Source: Siphonodentalium dalli
Lineage: Eukaryota > Mollusca > Scaphopoda > Gadilida > Siphonodentaliidae
NCBI GenBank assembly: GCA_032622095.1
Contig: CP136067.1
Location: 54,973,899-55,037,898 of the forward strand
Direction: 5' to 3'
DNA length: 64,000 bases
In this document: positions 10,504 through 21,999 of the stretch, piece after piece
Position numbering within the stretch: the first letter of the stretch is position 1
How the letters are laid out: the number at the start of each line of letters is the position of its first letter
Program-made: the position numbers and the translations under genes
Notes under the pieces: model-generated
Told to the model about the DNA's origin: nothing
What the model saw: the letters and a program-made list of their open reading frames with translations, nothing else
Database searches by the model: none

Positions 10504-12606
10504 TCTAAGTTCTGGTGTATCACCCTCCCCTTGAACTGTGTCAATAATGTTTCCCGTGTTGGTAGTTGAATCGGATAATCTATCAACATTGTTAATAATT
10601 TCGGATACCAAATCTGTCTCGGCCAACACGGGGCTATCAATATCAATTCGCAATTGTACTGGCTCATGTGGGATAGTACTCTGTCCACTATTTGGAAAGG
10701 TGGGAAAGCATATGCTAACATTTGTTCCCAAGGAATGGATAGAGCATCTATCGCCCATGCCTTTGCCTCTATCTGCCATGAACAATAAATCAGAGTTTTC
10801 TTGTTGTGAAATGTGGCAAACAGATCTATTAATGGTTGTCCCCAAACTTTGAATATCTGTTCCACTACATTCGAACAAAGTTCCCATTCTGTGTCCCTGA
10901 TGTAATTCCGACTCAGAAAATCTGCCAATTGATTGGAGGTTCCTGCTATATGAGAGGCCCGTAAAGTCATCCCCTGTGTTAAAGCCATGGCCCATAACTC
11001 TTGAGCAATTTGACATAACGTTAGAGACTTTGTCCCCCCTTGATGGTTCACATACTGGGCTACTGTCGTATTGTCTGTTCGAATTAAAACATCCTTCTCT
11101 ATCAGTCTGTAAGAAAAATGCTTTATTGCCAGAAATACTGCCTTCATTTCCAGACAATTGATGTGGAGGGACATATCGTCGTCTGACCATATCCCTTGTA
11201 TTGTCTGACCCTCTAAATGACCCCCCCACCCCTTTAGACTTGCATCTGTCATGATCGTAACTAAATTGGTTGGAGACTGAAGAGATCGACCCTGTACCAT
11301 GTTTTGTGTTTTTAGCCACCACCTCAGATGAGTTAGAAGGCCATGAGTACATGGTATTGAAATATCGTAAGATTGTGTTGTTTGGTCCCAATTCTTCAGT
11401 ACATGCCACTGTATCGGTCGCATGAAAAGACGTGCATTTGGTACTAATTCTATGAATGAAGCTATCATTCCCAGCAAGCGGCAATAATCTCTTGCTGAGA
11501 CTCGGCCCAACATTATACTTAGAACTGCCTGTTTTGTGGCTTCTACTCGCTCCATTGTTGGACAAACTGAACCCTGCCGCAGGTGAAAAACTGCTCCTAG
11601 ATATGTGATTGTTTGAGAGGGAACTAGGACTGACTTCTTCGTATTGATTATGAAACCTAGATTCATTAGAGTACTTAACAGAAGATCTCGATCTTGTAAC
11701 AGACCTAGTTTTGTCTGGTTCAGACAGAGCCAGTCGTCTATATATACTATTAATCGAAGCCCCCGCTTTCTGAGATATCCCACAACATTTGCCACCACCT
11801 TTGTGTATATCCTGGGAGCCGTGGTTACCCCAAAACAAATTGTTTTCCACTGGTAACTTATCCCCCCGATGTGAAACCGGAAAAACTTCCTGTGACCGTG
11901 CCACAGATTCAGATGTAAGTATATAAGCATCCTGAATATCTGTTGATATTCCCCAATCTCCTGGTAGTGCTATTGATAATGTTTTCTTTACAGTGTCCAT
12001 TTCGAAATGTTCTTGGCGAATATACCGGTTGAGAGGTTTTAGATTGGTTACTGGTCGAAACTTCCCCTTTTTCTTGGGTACCAGAAAAACAGTACTGTAA
12101 AAACCTTGTTGTGCATTTTTTATTGGCACTATCTCGATAACATTTTCTTTTAAAAGGCGGTCTATTTCGCCGCTGAACCATTCTAACTCGGTCTTTGGCA
12201 TCTTTGTTATTTTTATGCCATTGAACCGAGGAATTTTTACAAAATCTATCTTGTATCCATTTAATGTCCAATTGTCTGCTTGAATTTTCTCCCATGCTGG
12301 GATAAACATCGAAAACCGACCTCCAACTGGTATATTCGGACATTTCTGATCTATGTTTACATAACTTAGACTCACCTGCTCCGAGTCATCTTCGCTCACC
12401 TCTCCCACCTCTTTTAGACATAGCTCCTCGGACAGCACCTCTTTTGGGGATCCGAAAAGATGCAGTCCGTCCCACATTGCCAGTAGATGTAGAAGGTGTT
12501 TCGAAGTCATTACGCGGAAAACTATCTCGTTTTCCACTCCATGAATTGTCATTCCAAGAATTATTTGTCTGATTCCTGGTCTGCTGTGCTGTAGTAAAAC
12601 TAGCAC
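10317..12606 (-). pseudogene. DIRS reverse transcriptase - RNase H - MT-like polyprotein, frameshifted
   Basis: This copies the element RNA into DNA. The first frame (open from 12606, overlapping the gag end by about 220 bp) carries RT fingers motifs 'FRPVTNLKPLN' and 'STDIQDAY'. After DAY, near 11922, reading moves to the frame ending at 10317; an extra 4 nt (or net +1) in 'tatatac' explains it. The second frame has 'FGVTTAPRIYTK' and the catalytic 'YIDD' (about 11744-11733). RNase H follows with 'TDAS', 'CLEMKA', 'RTDN' and 'NQLADFLSR', so all four acidic residues are present. Next is 'DLFATFHNKK...YAFPPF...LIAPCWP', the stretch usually called the methyltransferase-like domain in DIRS. The last ~60 codons overlap the YR frame. 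The true start codon is uncertain. Confidence 0.92.
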
Positions 12607-13201
12607 TAGGTTTTACAAACTTTCTTGCAGTCTGTCTATCAACTGAGGACGCTATATTCCTCTTCGAGCCTTTGATTGTTGTCAAAAGTTCATCAAACAC
12701 TTTACTATTGTCTTTTTTCGATTTCACGAAAACTTCCAATTTACCACCAAACAAACCATCTGATGTCAGAGGGAGATTATTTAGTTCTGATGGCTCTGCC
12801 AATTGGAACATCCCAGCATCTGAGATGACCGCTTGTCTTCGTACAAGTTGATGAAAAGCGCCTGCTCTCCCAAATTGCTCCAAGGCCTTTGTTGACATAG
12901 CAAATACATTACGTATGTGTTTTGACACCACATCCTTGTCCATATCTTCAAGTTGGACTTCCTTCATCAAAGCAGCCAGACCGTGCTGTAAATAAGCTGT
13001 TACAACCAGTCCCATACGTGCCGCTGCCTGTCCTCGATATGCTGTCTTTTCTATGTATTTATACTGAGTTTGCACCAACCTCTTTCCTCCTTTAGCATTT
13101 TTACCATGTTGCTTAACAAGGCAATGTTGTACTAGGTTGTCCATCGATGGGATTTCCAGTAAATCACTAGTCTTATCATCCAGTGGATAATTATCAAACA
13201 T
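12386..13201 (-). CDS. DIRS gag-like protein, 3' part
   Basis: This 271-codon frame is in the same phase as the upstream 255-codon frame, separated only by a TAA at 13223-13225 and seven codons, so the two were probably one ~535-residue gag. It holds the globular part ('GQAAARMGLVVTAYLQHGLA', 'IRNVFAMSTKALEQFGRAGA'), resembling the capsid-like region of other DIRS ORF1 products. It ends in a basic, Arg/Gly-rich tail ('RGAVRGAMSKRGGRGERR') suited to nucleic-acid binding. No zinc knuckle is visible. The Met at 13201 could restart translation. The assignment rests on position and general character, not a catalytic motif. Confidence 0.75.
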   Translation of the reverse strand: MFDNYPLDDKTSDLLEIPSMDNLVQHCLVKQHGKNAKGGKRLVQTQYKYIEKTAYRGQAAARMGLVVTAYLQHGLAALMKEVQLEDMDKDVVSKHIRNVFAMSTKALEQFGRAGAFHQLVRRQAVISDAGMFQLAEPSELNNLPLTSDGLFGGKLEVFVKSKKDNSKVFDELLTTIKGSKRNIASSVDRQTARKFVKPSASFTTAQQTRNQTNNSWNDNSWSGKRDSFPRNDFETPSTSTGNVGRTASFRIPKRGAVRGAMSKRGGRGERR

Positions 13202-13222
13202 TTCTTCATCACAAGCTGTGAG

Positions 13223-13990
13223 TTATGAAGGTTTTTCAGTATGCCATGACATATTTAGCACAGCTTTTTGAGTTGAGTCCAAAGAAATTCCTGTCTTCTT
13301 CTCTACTTTCTTTGGTAGAGCATCGTCCCCAAAAATCTCCTGGAGACCCTTGGGGATATCAACTGAAGACTGCATGACATCAACATCAGAAAATTCTGAA
13401 TCCACTTTTTCATTCTCACCAGCGTGTAGTGAAACACGGTCTCTATCATAATGAGACACACTGTCCGATTCTGAGTCCGAACTAGAATTGAAATCACGTC
13501 TAGATTTCTGTCGTCTGACGGGCGACCTCTCGGGTCCCCTATGTTTATCAACGGGCGACCTCTTGGGTCCCCTATGTTTATCAACGGGCGACCTCTCGGG
13601 TCCCATATGTGAATCAACGGGCGACCTCTCGGGCCCCCTAACCTTGACTGGCGACCTGCCAAGTCTCTTGGTTTTGTGTGTCACAACGCCAACGGGCTGC
13701 CTAACTGGCCTCCTATCACCTACATGAACAGGTGATTCACCCCTTTCCTCTTCCAAGGGTCTCTGTCGTTGCTGTTGGAACATCGAGATTATGGTATCCA
13801 GTCTACCGCTGGTTTCTTGTTGTAGGCCAGCCATATCTTTTTCTTGCTGCGCTAACCTCTCTTCTAACAGCTCTGTTTTAGTCTTCTTTTTATTCGATTT
13901 TGCTCTCTTTTTCTCCGGTAAACTGGGTAAAGATTCCAGAATAGAAGTATCAATCGCTTCTAAAACCGATTCATTGTCTGATTCTGACAT
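13223..13990 (-). CDS. DIRS gag-like protein, 5' part
   Basis: 255 codons from the first ATG of the element (13990), 237 bp inside the right boundary. Order: a Ser/Asp-rich start ('MSESDNESVLEAIDTSILES'), a basic patch ('KKRAKSNKKKTK'), a probable coiled coil (about residues 36-75, 'ELLEERLAQQEKDMAGLQQE'), about four copies of an 11-residue repeat 'RSPVDKHRGPE' (33-bp DNA repeat, about 13515-13650), then an acidic Ser/Asp stretch. The frame ends at TAA 13223. The next seven codons and the Met at 13201 continue in the same phase, so the stop is either a nonsense mutation in this copy or a readthrough point. Confidence 0.75.
   Translation of the reverse strand: MSESDNESVLEAIDTSILESLPSLPEKKRAKSNKKKTKTELLEERLAQQEKDMAGLQQETSGRLDTIISMFQQQRQRPLEEERGESPVHVGDRRPVRQPVGVVTHKTKRLGRSPVKVRGPERSPVDSHMGPERSPVDKHRGPKRSPVDKHRGPERSPVRRQKSRRDFNSSSDSESDSVSHYDRDRVSLHAGENEKVDSEFSDVDVMQSSVDIPKGLQEIFGDDALPKKVEKKTGISLDSTQKAVLNMSWHTEKPS
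13515..13650 (-). repeat. 33-bp coding repeat in DIRS gag
   Basis: About four tandem units of 'gggcgacctctcgggtcccc' plus 'tatgtttatcaac', each encoding RSPV followed by a short linker. The repeat is in frame and gives a Pro/Arg-rich linker between the coiled coil and the acidic region. Confidence 0.85.
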
Positions 13991-14040
13991 GTCAGAACGT
14001 AATACAAATAATTAAGCTAAAAAAAAACAAACGTCTGTCT

Positions 14041-14204
14041 ATGAGCGCCGTGAATTTAAAAGTGGGGATATGGCCGCCGGATTATGTAATGACACGGTTG
14101 TGTAAAAAGCATGATCCGGAAGCGGACCATTAGGTAGGGTGGAATACGGCGTCGGTATACGTCGAGGTCGTGAATAGTTCAAGATGAATATATTTCAGGT
14201 AAGT
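14041..14204 (-). repeat. DIRS inverted terminal repeat, 5' end of element
   Basis: Reverse complement of 9005-9168. Positions 14205-14227 ('tcctagtttacgataataaa' then 'att') are the end-specific extension, copied in the ICR at 9276-9298. The gag ATG lies 51 bp inside this repeat, so the promoter is presumably within it, although no TATA box is evident. Confidence 0.95.
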
Positions 14205-14227
14205 TCCTAGTTTACGATAATAAAATT

Positions 14228-14420
14228 ACAGGCATGTTCAGGATCACTTCTAGTTGGGAGCTATAAAATATGAACAATTTTCATTGCAAAACATGGCTGA
14301 TGGCAGCCATCAATGGATTTCATCTTTGCATCACTAAATGTTTTGGCATGCCCTATACAGCCAATATTTTTATATCCAGTTGATCCCAAACTCCCAAACC
14401 TTTAGGCCTTTCCTTATCGC
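14228..14420. repeat. tandem-repeat block, right of the DIRS insertion
   Basis: Continues the repeat interrupted at 8958. 'caggcatgttcaggatcact' and 'tagttgggagctataaaat' match 8549-8600 with scattered substitutions. Confidence 0.75.
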
Positions 14421-15237
14421 TCCATTGACTGTAATATTGGAAATTAAGCCCTCTGTGTTGAAATACAGTGTCATTGACGCTTTCATTTACCAGTATATAC
14501 TGGTATACTCATCATAAGATCAAAATAAAAATTGTGAATAATCATGGTTTGAAACCACAACACGGCTTGAGATATAAATGAGTTAGACCTTAAAATATAA
14601 TTCCTTTATTCAGTGTAGTTAATTTACTTAATTCTATCGAATTGCACTTGATTATTAAACTATAAATTATTTATACTTTTTTATAAATCATTTTATAAGT
14701 AAGTATAATCAATATATACTCAAGTATAGATATATGGGCCCTAGTCTATGAGCAAATATCCTGACTTTCCCAATCGACCAGTCTACCACTGCATGGAGAT
14801 ATTATGGCAAATTACCGGGAGTAGTGAGTATATGTCTGGAAGGGTTGAATTAGATGATATTAAACCTCATTCATTATATGGTTGTTGTACCCTGTTGTAC
14901 CCAGTGATTTCTACTGAAAAGATCAAAGACGGTAGTCAGACGCAAACACCGCTGAGCAGCCCAGACGCTGTTCTCTGATGAATAGACACTATCGACAAGA
15001 CCAAAGAGCACATGAAATATTGACTTAACAATTGTTACAATGTATTGGCAGTGTGTCTTTGAAGAAAGCGATCCTTTCGAAATCTCAGACAGTTCCTATA
15101 CTATCCATCTATGGTAACATTGAAATTGATAGAACATGTGTTCAGCATTGTGCTTGAAATGGAATTTGATTGATTGCTTGTAGAGAATAACTACTTTCCA
15201 AGCTTTACATCATGATCACCATATTTATCAAAATATG
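14421..15237. other. no recognised feature
   Basis: AT-rich. The 76-codon frame at 14748-14978 has no recognisable domain. No repeat shared with other parts was noticed. Confidence 0.5.
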
Positions 15238-15440
15238 TTTAACCATTTCTATTCTACTGTAAATGGATTTTCCCACTCAGTTATAAAATTATACATTTGA
15301 ATGGTCTATTACTCATCTGGAGGGGTTTTCAGGAAAAATAAGCAGACAACAAACATTTTTGTGCAGAACGATTCCTATCTATTGGAGGGAAATATTCAGA
15401 TAATAAGTTCAACCAACGACTTGTTGAATAAATGTAGCAT
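15238..15440 (+). mobile_element. family D element, partial copy
   Basis: Family D is bounded by 'ttaaccctttctatactaaa' and its complement. It carries the markers 'cccactcagttataaaa', 'gaatggtctattactcat', 'gcagac.aca.a' and the foldback 'cagataataagttcaac', complemented at the other side of a short loop. This copy begins at the TIR (15238) and ends after the first foldback arm. Confidence 0.65.
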
Positions 15441-15633
15441 TTACAACTGAAAAGATGTACAAGTACTAGTACCAACAGACAAGACCCAGACCCAAATATC
15501 GGGCCGACTTCCCTCACAGGGACCTTGCTTCCGATCTCTAGCAATAGTTATCACATACTAAATTCATGCAGTTTCCCACATATGGTCCTGTGGCATGACC
15601 ATAAGAGATAACCAATCCAAAGTCCCCCATTAA

Positions 15634-16025
15634 CCCTTTACCCAACAAACCGGCCAAAACCGGCCAAATAAAGCTTCAACAGCCTAAAATATCTTCGGTC
15701 TGTCTCAATAGAACCATACACATATGGGTATCATTGGAACCGGCTCATTGACCACATTGTGATGGTTACAGTTATGCCCTGTGCCAATGCATTCTCTTAT
15801 ATATGCGAGTCGACCATAGGTCGCCTCGCATATATAAGAGAATGCATTGGCCTAAAAAAAAACTGTTTTTAACACTTTTTACCATTTTTTCTTACATTCT
15901 TTAACAATTTTATAATTTTTAATGTGTTAAGCCAATGCATTCTCTTATATATGCGAGGCGACCTATGGTCGGCTCGCATATATAAGAGAATGCATTGGCA
16001 CAGGGCCCTTCTGTTGGGTAAAGGG
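15634..16025 (+). mobile_element. family B2 twin-hairpin element, copy 1
   Basis: TTAA flanks both sides (15630-15633, 16026-16029) and the termini are 'CCCTTTACCCAACA'/'TGTTGGGTAAAGGG', as expected of a piggyBac-type non-autonomous element (superfamily inferred). Two perfect ~65-bp hairpins built on 'gcattctcttatatatgcga' are separated by an A/T-rich spacer with 'cattctttaacaatttt'. The end-proximal region has 'ccggccaaaaccggcc'. No ORF. Confidence 0.88.
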
Positions 16026-16093
16026 TTAAATATATATATTCCCATATCAAACATGCTTGCTTAGTTCCATCTCCAAGCCTCCTACTCATTCAA

Positions 16094-16285
16094 ACCTGCA
16101 AATAGTGTGTCTGTCATTTGCAGAATGAGGTCCCCAGAGGGTGTATTAGGTGACTATCCCACACTGCAGGAAAGCATCACTAAATTCACCCTGTGGGAAC
16201 CTCATACTGCTTGTAATAGACCTCAACTGCTATGGGAGACCCACATGTGGGATCAGATTGAAGTTCCACAGTATTTTCAGATTTT
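16094..16285 (+). mobile_element. family C foldback element, copy 3
   Basis: Core with 'tttgcagaatgaggtcccca' and its complement 'ctcatactgc', followed by the start of the extension ('caactgctatgggagac', 'cagattgaagttcc'). The copy stops there. Confidence 0.65.
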
Positions 16286-16443
16286 CCCAAATGCTAGTTA
16301 GAATTGCATTATTAGAAATATTCTAACATTATATACAGCATAATTGTCCATCGATACTTGTCAGAGTTATTAACCTTGTTGAACTATGTGGTGTTTAATG
16401 ATATGTTTGCTTTAAACACAATTCACTGATGTGTGTATCTACA

Positions 16444-17225
16444 CAGTGGCGGATCCAGGCCATTTTAAAAGGGGGGGGGGGGGCGCTATGTATTATTATA
16501 TATAGGATGCATAGCATCATCCGAGCCGCGAAGCAGCGAGTTTCGCGGCGAGTGAAGGAGAGCACGAGAGGGGGGTTTAACCCCCTTCTCGTAGGTGGGG
16601 TCCGGGAAATTTTGCGTATACTACATTCAAAACGGCGCGTTTTCCTGTGTTCTGGACCCTGTTTATTATGCCCCCGATCTCCGATGGAGATTTGGGGGTA
16701 TATAGTGGAGCCCTCCGTCCTTCCGTCTGTCCTTCCGTCCGTCCGTCCTTCCGTCCGTACGAACGTTTCAACTCATAACTTTGGTTTCGCTAACTCAATT
16801 CAGTTGATCTTCGGTATGCTAATAGACCAGCCGGGGGGACAAGATTTCCCCATAACTGCGGTTTCGTCCGCCCATTTTTTCCAGAGTTACACCCCTTTTT
16901 CAGGTTTTTTTGGTTTCCAGATGATAACTTGATTTTGGATTGTTTATTTGCAAAACCCGTTTTTTTGTGTATTACCAATATCGCAATACAGGTCGACGTA
17001 AAATTTCGGTTCAATCGGATAATTTTTGTGAGAGTTATGACCCTTTTTCGACTTAAAAAATTCAGTTTTTTTTTAAAGAAAATTCAGTTTTCCTTCTATT
17101 TTTGTGGCACCAGACAAAATTTGAAGCTAATATAGAACAACATGTGGCATTTTTATAGCGCTTAACCAGAAAGTTTCTCTGATTGTACAGTCGGGGGCGT
17201 TACCTCCGCCCAGCGGTGCACTTGT
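16444..17225 (+). repeat. dispersed repeat with hAT-like left end and 'gcccccgatctccgatgg' module
   Basis: Begins 'cagtggcggatccaggcc' followed by a G-run (16470-16482), a terminus seen in invertebrate hAT elements (recalled, not checked). A hairpin 'ccgcgaagcagcgagtttcg' follows, then 'tatgcccccgatctccgatg', a 'ccgtccgtcc' tract (16709-16760) and 'gttataccc'-type spaced motifs. No matching right terminus was found, so this is likely two fused fragments. The 167-codon open frame here is repeat-derived. Confidence 0.5.
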
Positions 17226-20060
17226 ATTGCTTTATATTAGGCCTATATGGAACGAGTGACAATAACATTCAGTACAATTACGGTATACTATGGAAGGTTA
17301 GTGATGGAAGATCAAAGCTTCTTTGAACAGTGAACTTATCTTCTGAAAGTCTGTGCAAATGTGAATTATCTGGGTGCCATGATGATTTTGGCGCACCGGA
17401 CATGCCCATGGATAAGTCCCGGAATCACCGGGTCGCCTATGGTTTGGGCTGGTGCATGGGAGAATATTTTGTAATTCAGAATGAATAATCGCAAAATCAT
17501 GGCTTCTAGACAGTACTAGCTTAGAGGTGTTTCGGCTGGTAATACAATGCATCTATCCAACCACTTAATTCCTCCATTGAACATGCTGATTTTTTCAGTT
17601 TTACTTCTAATAGACATCAGCTTCATGATACACCAGCAAAATACTAGTAAGTCATCAATACAAGCCAAACGGTTCATTAGTATAAACACAGTTTTCACCA
17701 AAAAATATCTGACACGGAACTGATTAACTAGTATTCCAATCCCCTATTCATCTACATTCTGGATGCATCCATAATGTTAATTAAAATATTGTATGTAAAT
17801 TAATATCTGTTGTGTAAATGTTTGGGTTATGAATAAATATATGTTCAGCCAATCAACTGACTAATGATGATAACGACACATGGAAACCGATGTTTTGAAG
17901 GACGAGTTCATGTCAAACTGTTTTTTATTAAGCAATGGCAGATGCATATTTGTCGTGACCTGAAGATGTCTTGTTATCACACATTTGTTCCAATTAGGGT
18001 GGCACAACATGGGATGGAAGATATAACCCATTTTAAATGTCATGCATATATACCATTGGAAACGAACTAGCAATGTATTTCTATAATAATTCGAAAATAT
18101 ACTATGTATACGGTACATGTATACCATATAGTAGTATGGCGTATGTGCCTTTAGATAATCTCTTTACGATGATACTACCGCCAGTGCGTTTTATAGTCCG
18201 AGCGTTGATCGGACTACATTGTATAACCTAGAGTGCACTCACAGTAGACGACTCATGTTTATCATTCATTTGTTCTTTACGTACAGATGGAATTGTCTAA
18301 ATTTTGACTCCACTTTTAGAATTGCTATATTTATTTTTGGTAGAAATATTCAGTGTTGAAAATTCGGGCGCCCAAAACTTGGCACCGGGCGAGATATTTT
18401 CCGACACTCCGATACAAAATGTCGCATAAATTGTATGCTCTGCATGGCGAAAAATAGCTCGCAGGCCTTCATCTCGGGATGTAGGATTCGCCTCTTGCAT
18501 GGCTATACATATCACATGGAATACCAAATTGAAGTAATTTCAACCCACAGTTAAAAAAATATATACGTTTGAGTAATGTAAAACATGTAAACTGCTGTAT
18601 TTGCATGCACATTATCAATATTCAGTGCGGAATCTTCGGGCGCCCGAGACAAATGGCGCCAGGACACCTCGCAAAAATTCCTTGGAACCACCCTTGCTAC
18701 AATCATTATAAAATAATTCGATCAATGCATTCATATATGGATTTTAATTAATGGCCACCAAACATTGGACAGTGCTCAGTGCAAAACCGCAAATAGAGAC
18801 CTTTCGCAAAACTCATGTTTATGATTACAGATACGGTTAGAGTAATATGTCACCAACATTTGTATACTTTCTAATCATTGTTGTATTTTACTATCCATAT
18901 AAAGAACGGTTACGATTTTATGTTTGCTAATAAGCTCAAATAACACCTGAAATTTATTTGCTGCCAATAGCCGAATTATGCATTTAAACGATATGCAATT
19001 AACTGAAATTGACTGTATATCACTTTACTCAGTTCAAGACTGGTCAATATATTTCACCTAAACCGTCAAGTTATATTGAGCTACCTCGGTGTGCTGTTTA
19101 GATTGGCAATCACTGTACTCATCGTTGTGAATCGCAATCTTCCTGCGAATAAAGATCGCTATTCACGGATAGGCATCACTGGCTGCAGAAGACACAAAGC
19201 CTCGCAGTAATCGTCAAGCTAGAAGTACACAATGAAGCCAGCCGCCAAAATAATTATCTATTTGGGTAGCGAAAACGTCTCAGAATGGTGCACATCGCGT
19301 CGACTTTTGTTTAATTTGACAGGACCAAATCAGAAGTGATGCCCATCAAAGAGCACATCAAGTAACTGTTCGACGCATTTCATAAATCACATAGAGGTGA
19401 TATAGGCCTGTGAAACCGAAATCGCATTCAAATCAAATTGTGGACTTGAAGTGGCTTGAAATGATGGCATCAAGGAACCCCTCTTCCCCCAACAGTATTA
19501 CGTCTATAAGATCATCCACAATAACAACGAACTGAATTTCCACCACATACATGTACATGTATGACCTAGCTGGCATTTATAGCTGTACGAGAATCCCGGG
19601 TCATACGTTGTGACTGGTCATATAAAAGTGGATCATGATTATCGCATTGTTGGAAATGAAAGGATAAGTGAAGTTTAAAGGGACTGTATTCCAAAAACGC
19701 ACTTTGAGTTGTAAAATTGGTACGAAATAATATATATGGTGCGTTTTCGTCAAAACTATTATCCGTTGTAGTTTTGCGAAAGGACTTTTTGGTCATACGG
19801 ATAGATTTACGACTACCAATTGCTATCGGTATTCGTAATCATAATTGTAAGGATGCGAAAGGTCTCTATTGTCCAATTGCTTGTATTTGAGCCTGATGTT
19901 ATTTCTGACAGTATTTTTGTCAGTTTAACCACAAACAACTCTTATACACATGTACATGTTTTTGTCACGAATATGGGCACTAGTTTGATGGCAAGCTTAT
20001 CACGGACAATAAACATGAGCTGGAAATATACTAAAATGCACATCAAACAAATCTGATATA
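17226..20060. other. no recognised gene
   Basis: No known domain in any open frame. A weak diverged direct repeat occurs: 'attcagtgttgaaaattcgg' plus 'gcgcc' (about 18346) and 'attcagtgcggaatcttcgg' plus 'gcgcc' (about 18620). 'acatgtacatgta' lies at about 19549. Otherwise I see nothing supportable. Confidence 0.5.
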
Positions 20061-20274
20061 CAGTAATACCCTAAATAATCGAATCCTTAACCACAGCAGA
20101 ATTATGGGTAATTTTTCAGGATTTAGTCAGAAATATGGCTTGTTGGCATTCATCGGAAAGCTCTCAGTGACAGCTTTTCGATGAATGGCAACAAGCCATA
20201 TTTCCCGACTAAATCCTGAAAAGTTACCCATAATTCTGCTGTGGTTAAGGAGTCGATTATTTAGGGCATTACTG
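20061..20274. mobile_element. family A palindromic MITE, copy 2
   Basis: Full length (214 bp). The left end follows 'ata'. The right flank reads 'ca', so one TA has mutated. The loop is 'gctctcagtgacagc'. Confidence 0.88.
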
Positions 20275-21995
20275 CATGCAGATATACGGTACTCAACACA
20301 GTAAACTGAATAAAAACAATAAATTGAGGATGAGACTTTTGGAATTTGGAGAATAAAAATGTTTTCCAAGTAAAGTTAGCAAACATGTTTTCCCGGTATC
20401 GAAATAGCTCAATAAATACCTGAACTACATTACTATGAGCATTTATACTAGTATATGTCCCATAAAGACACACTGATTTCATTAAAATACAACTTCAAAC
20501 ATAATGCATGGGTCATGTACACAAACAGTCCCATATATATTCACCGGAATTATGGAATCGGAAACGGAATATCTTTAAAAGGTACATGTAAGCATTTTTT
20601 GTGTTATGTTAACATGAAACTATTAAAAAACTTCACACACCCGCTTTCTCTTTATTTTAATCATCAAAATTATGCCATAAACTTTTCAGAGCGACGACTG
20701 CTCCAGATTTTCGTCTCATGGTCTACAGAACTTGCAACTTTTATGCGACCTCTGACTTTAAAATTGAACCAGGACAAATGAAACGATCTCAAATTTATAA
20801 AAAAATATATATAACAAACAAAAAACATATTTTCAGCGCTATATCGACGAGTTTGTTTGGAAATCTTCTGCGTAGGTATATATTGATATACCTCTTACCT
20901 AATTATATAAGCATAATTTTGGGTTTCGAACGAGCCATGTTCATTTAATGTCAAATCTTTCCCTGCAGTACAATGATACAATTACATTAAAACAAATTGC
21001 AATGGGTTAGTCTGGGTCGTAATCAATAATTTATGTGAATTCTGCGAAGCCTGTCAATATGGTTATGTCATACAGGCAAACAGTCGCATATTAGGGAACA
21101 CGCGGCCCAAATTATTACACTATGTAACTTCAAGCCTGAGAATCAATATTGACTGCCAAAACCATCAATAGAGCTGATCAAATATAGTTATTTCGTAAAA
21201 ACTCAACAGGCACTTAGCCAAAATTTCATCAAACTTCGCATAGAATTTCCTGATTGGAAAACGTGACTTCGATGCTAATGCGGTGTTCAGCTTCATTGGT
21301 AGAGATTTTGACCCTGATCAATCACTTTGTGTATAGGTATTGACCCAATTGATTGGCGTATACAGAGGTTACTTCGCACATTCAATAGTAACAATTATCG
21401 CCATTTACCGTGCCTTGAGGTAGTCTAATCTACTGTTGTCAACACCATGAAATATACTTATAATTATTTGGACAGCTACTTTGCGCAGTCAATGGTTCAT
21501 GAATTGAATGCAATGAGAGGGCTTTGAGCATAAGGGTTTAGAGTCAAATATTCTTATGTTAGGTTCAAGTAATTTCTTCTGTCAATGAGTTGCACTCAAA
21601 TTGGTTACTTCTGATTCATATGAAAAGCTTTCACTACCATGTAATTTAAGATCATACAATATCAGTACAGCTGCACTCAAAAAGGGTTTTAATTTTTGGT
21701 TGAAATATACTTCAATACCTGCAGCTTTAGAGCTTTTGTAAGCTATTCACGAGGCCCTATTATACAAAGCTAGTGCATGCTACCATCTTAGGTCAAGGGC
21801 AAGGCTAATGGTCTGTATTGTTGGAAAAATGTGGGTCACACTTTTAAAGTTTGCTTTAAAAATGGTTTGTATTGTAATGTGGCAGACTCTTTGATCACGT
21901 ATCAATTGAACTAAAGATTTAATAAAAATTATTTTATCACCTGCATGGTCAGTTGAATGAAGAGATGGTCAACACATGTACCTTGGGAGGCAGGT
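20275..21995. other. no recognised gene
   Basis: AT-rich. Overlapping short frames on both strands (20455-20948) show no conserved motif. No repeat shared with the rest was noticed. Confidence 0.5.
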
Positions 21996-21999
21996 TTAA

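Larger units (their letters stand above)
8959..14227 (-). mobile_element. DIRS-type tyrosine-recombinase retrotransposon
   Basis: The 5.27-kb element is transcribed leftwards. Both boundaries carry AAAATT (8959-8964 and 14222-14227). Order along the coding strand: 5' inverted repeat, gag-like ORF, RT-RNase H with MT-like tail, tyrosine recombinase, internal complementary region, 3' inverted repeat. The recombinase in place of a DDE integrase, inverted rather than direct termini, and an internal region complementary to both outer ends are the defining features of the DIRS order. It is nearly intact, but each ORF has one disabling change, so this copy is probably not autonomous as read. A neighbouring repeat unit (8530-8600) shows the uninterrupted target. 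Confidence 0.96.

Noticed and set aside
10538-11856. Plus-strand open frames across the DIRS RT region
   Set aside because: Antisense shadows of the RT-RNase H frame.
16429-16932. A 167-codon open frame, one of the longest outside the DIRS element
   Set aside because: It lies wholly in a dispersed repeat with G-runs and a 'ccgtccgtcc' tract, has low-complexity Ser/Pro/Val repeats from that tract and no recognisable domain.
17298-17552. Minus-strand 84-codon frame with Cys/His residues ('NILPCTSPNHRRPGDSG')
   Set aside because: Briefly considered as a LINE or zinc-binding remnant, but no consistent motif spacing was found.
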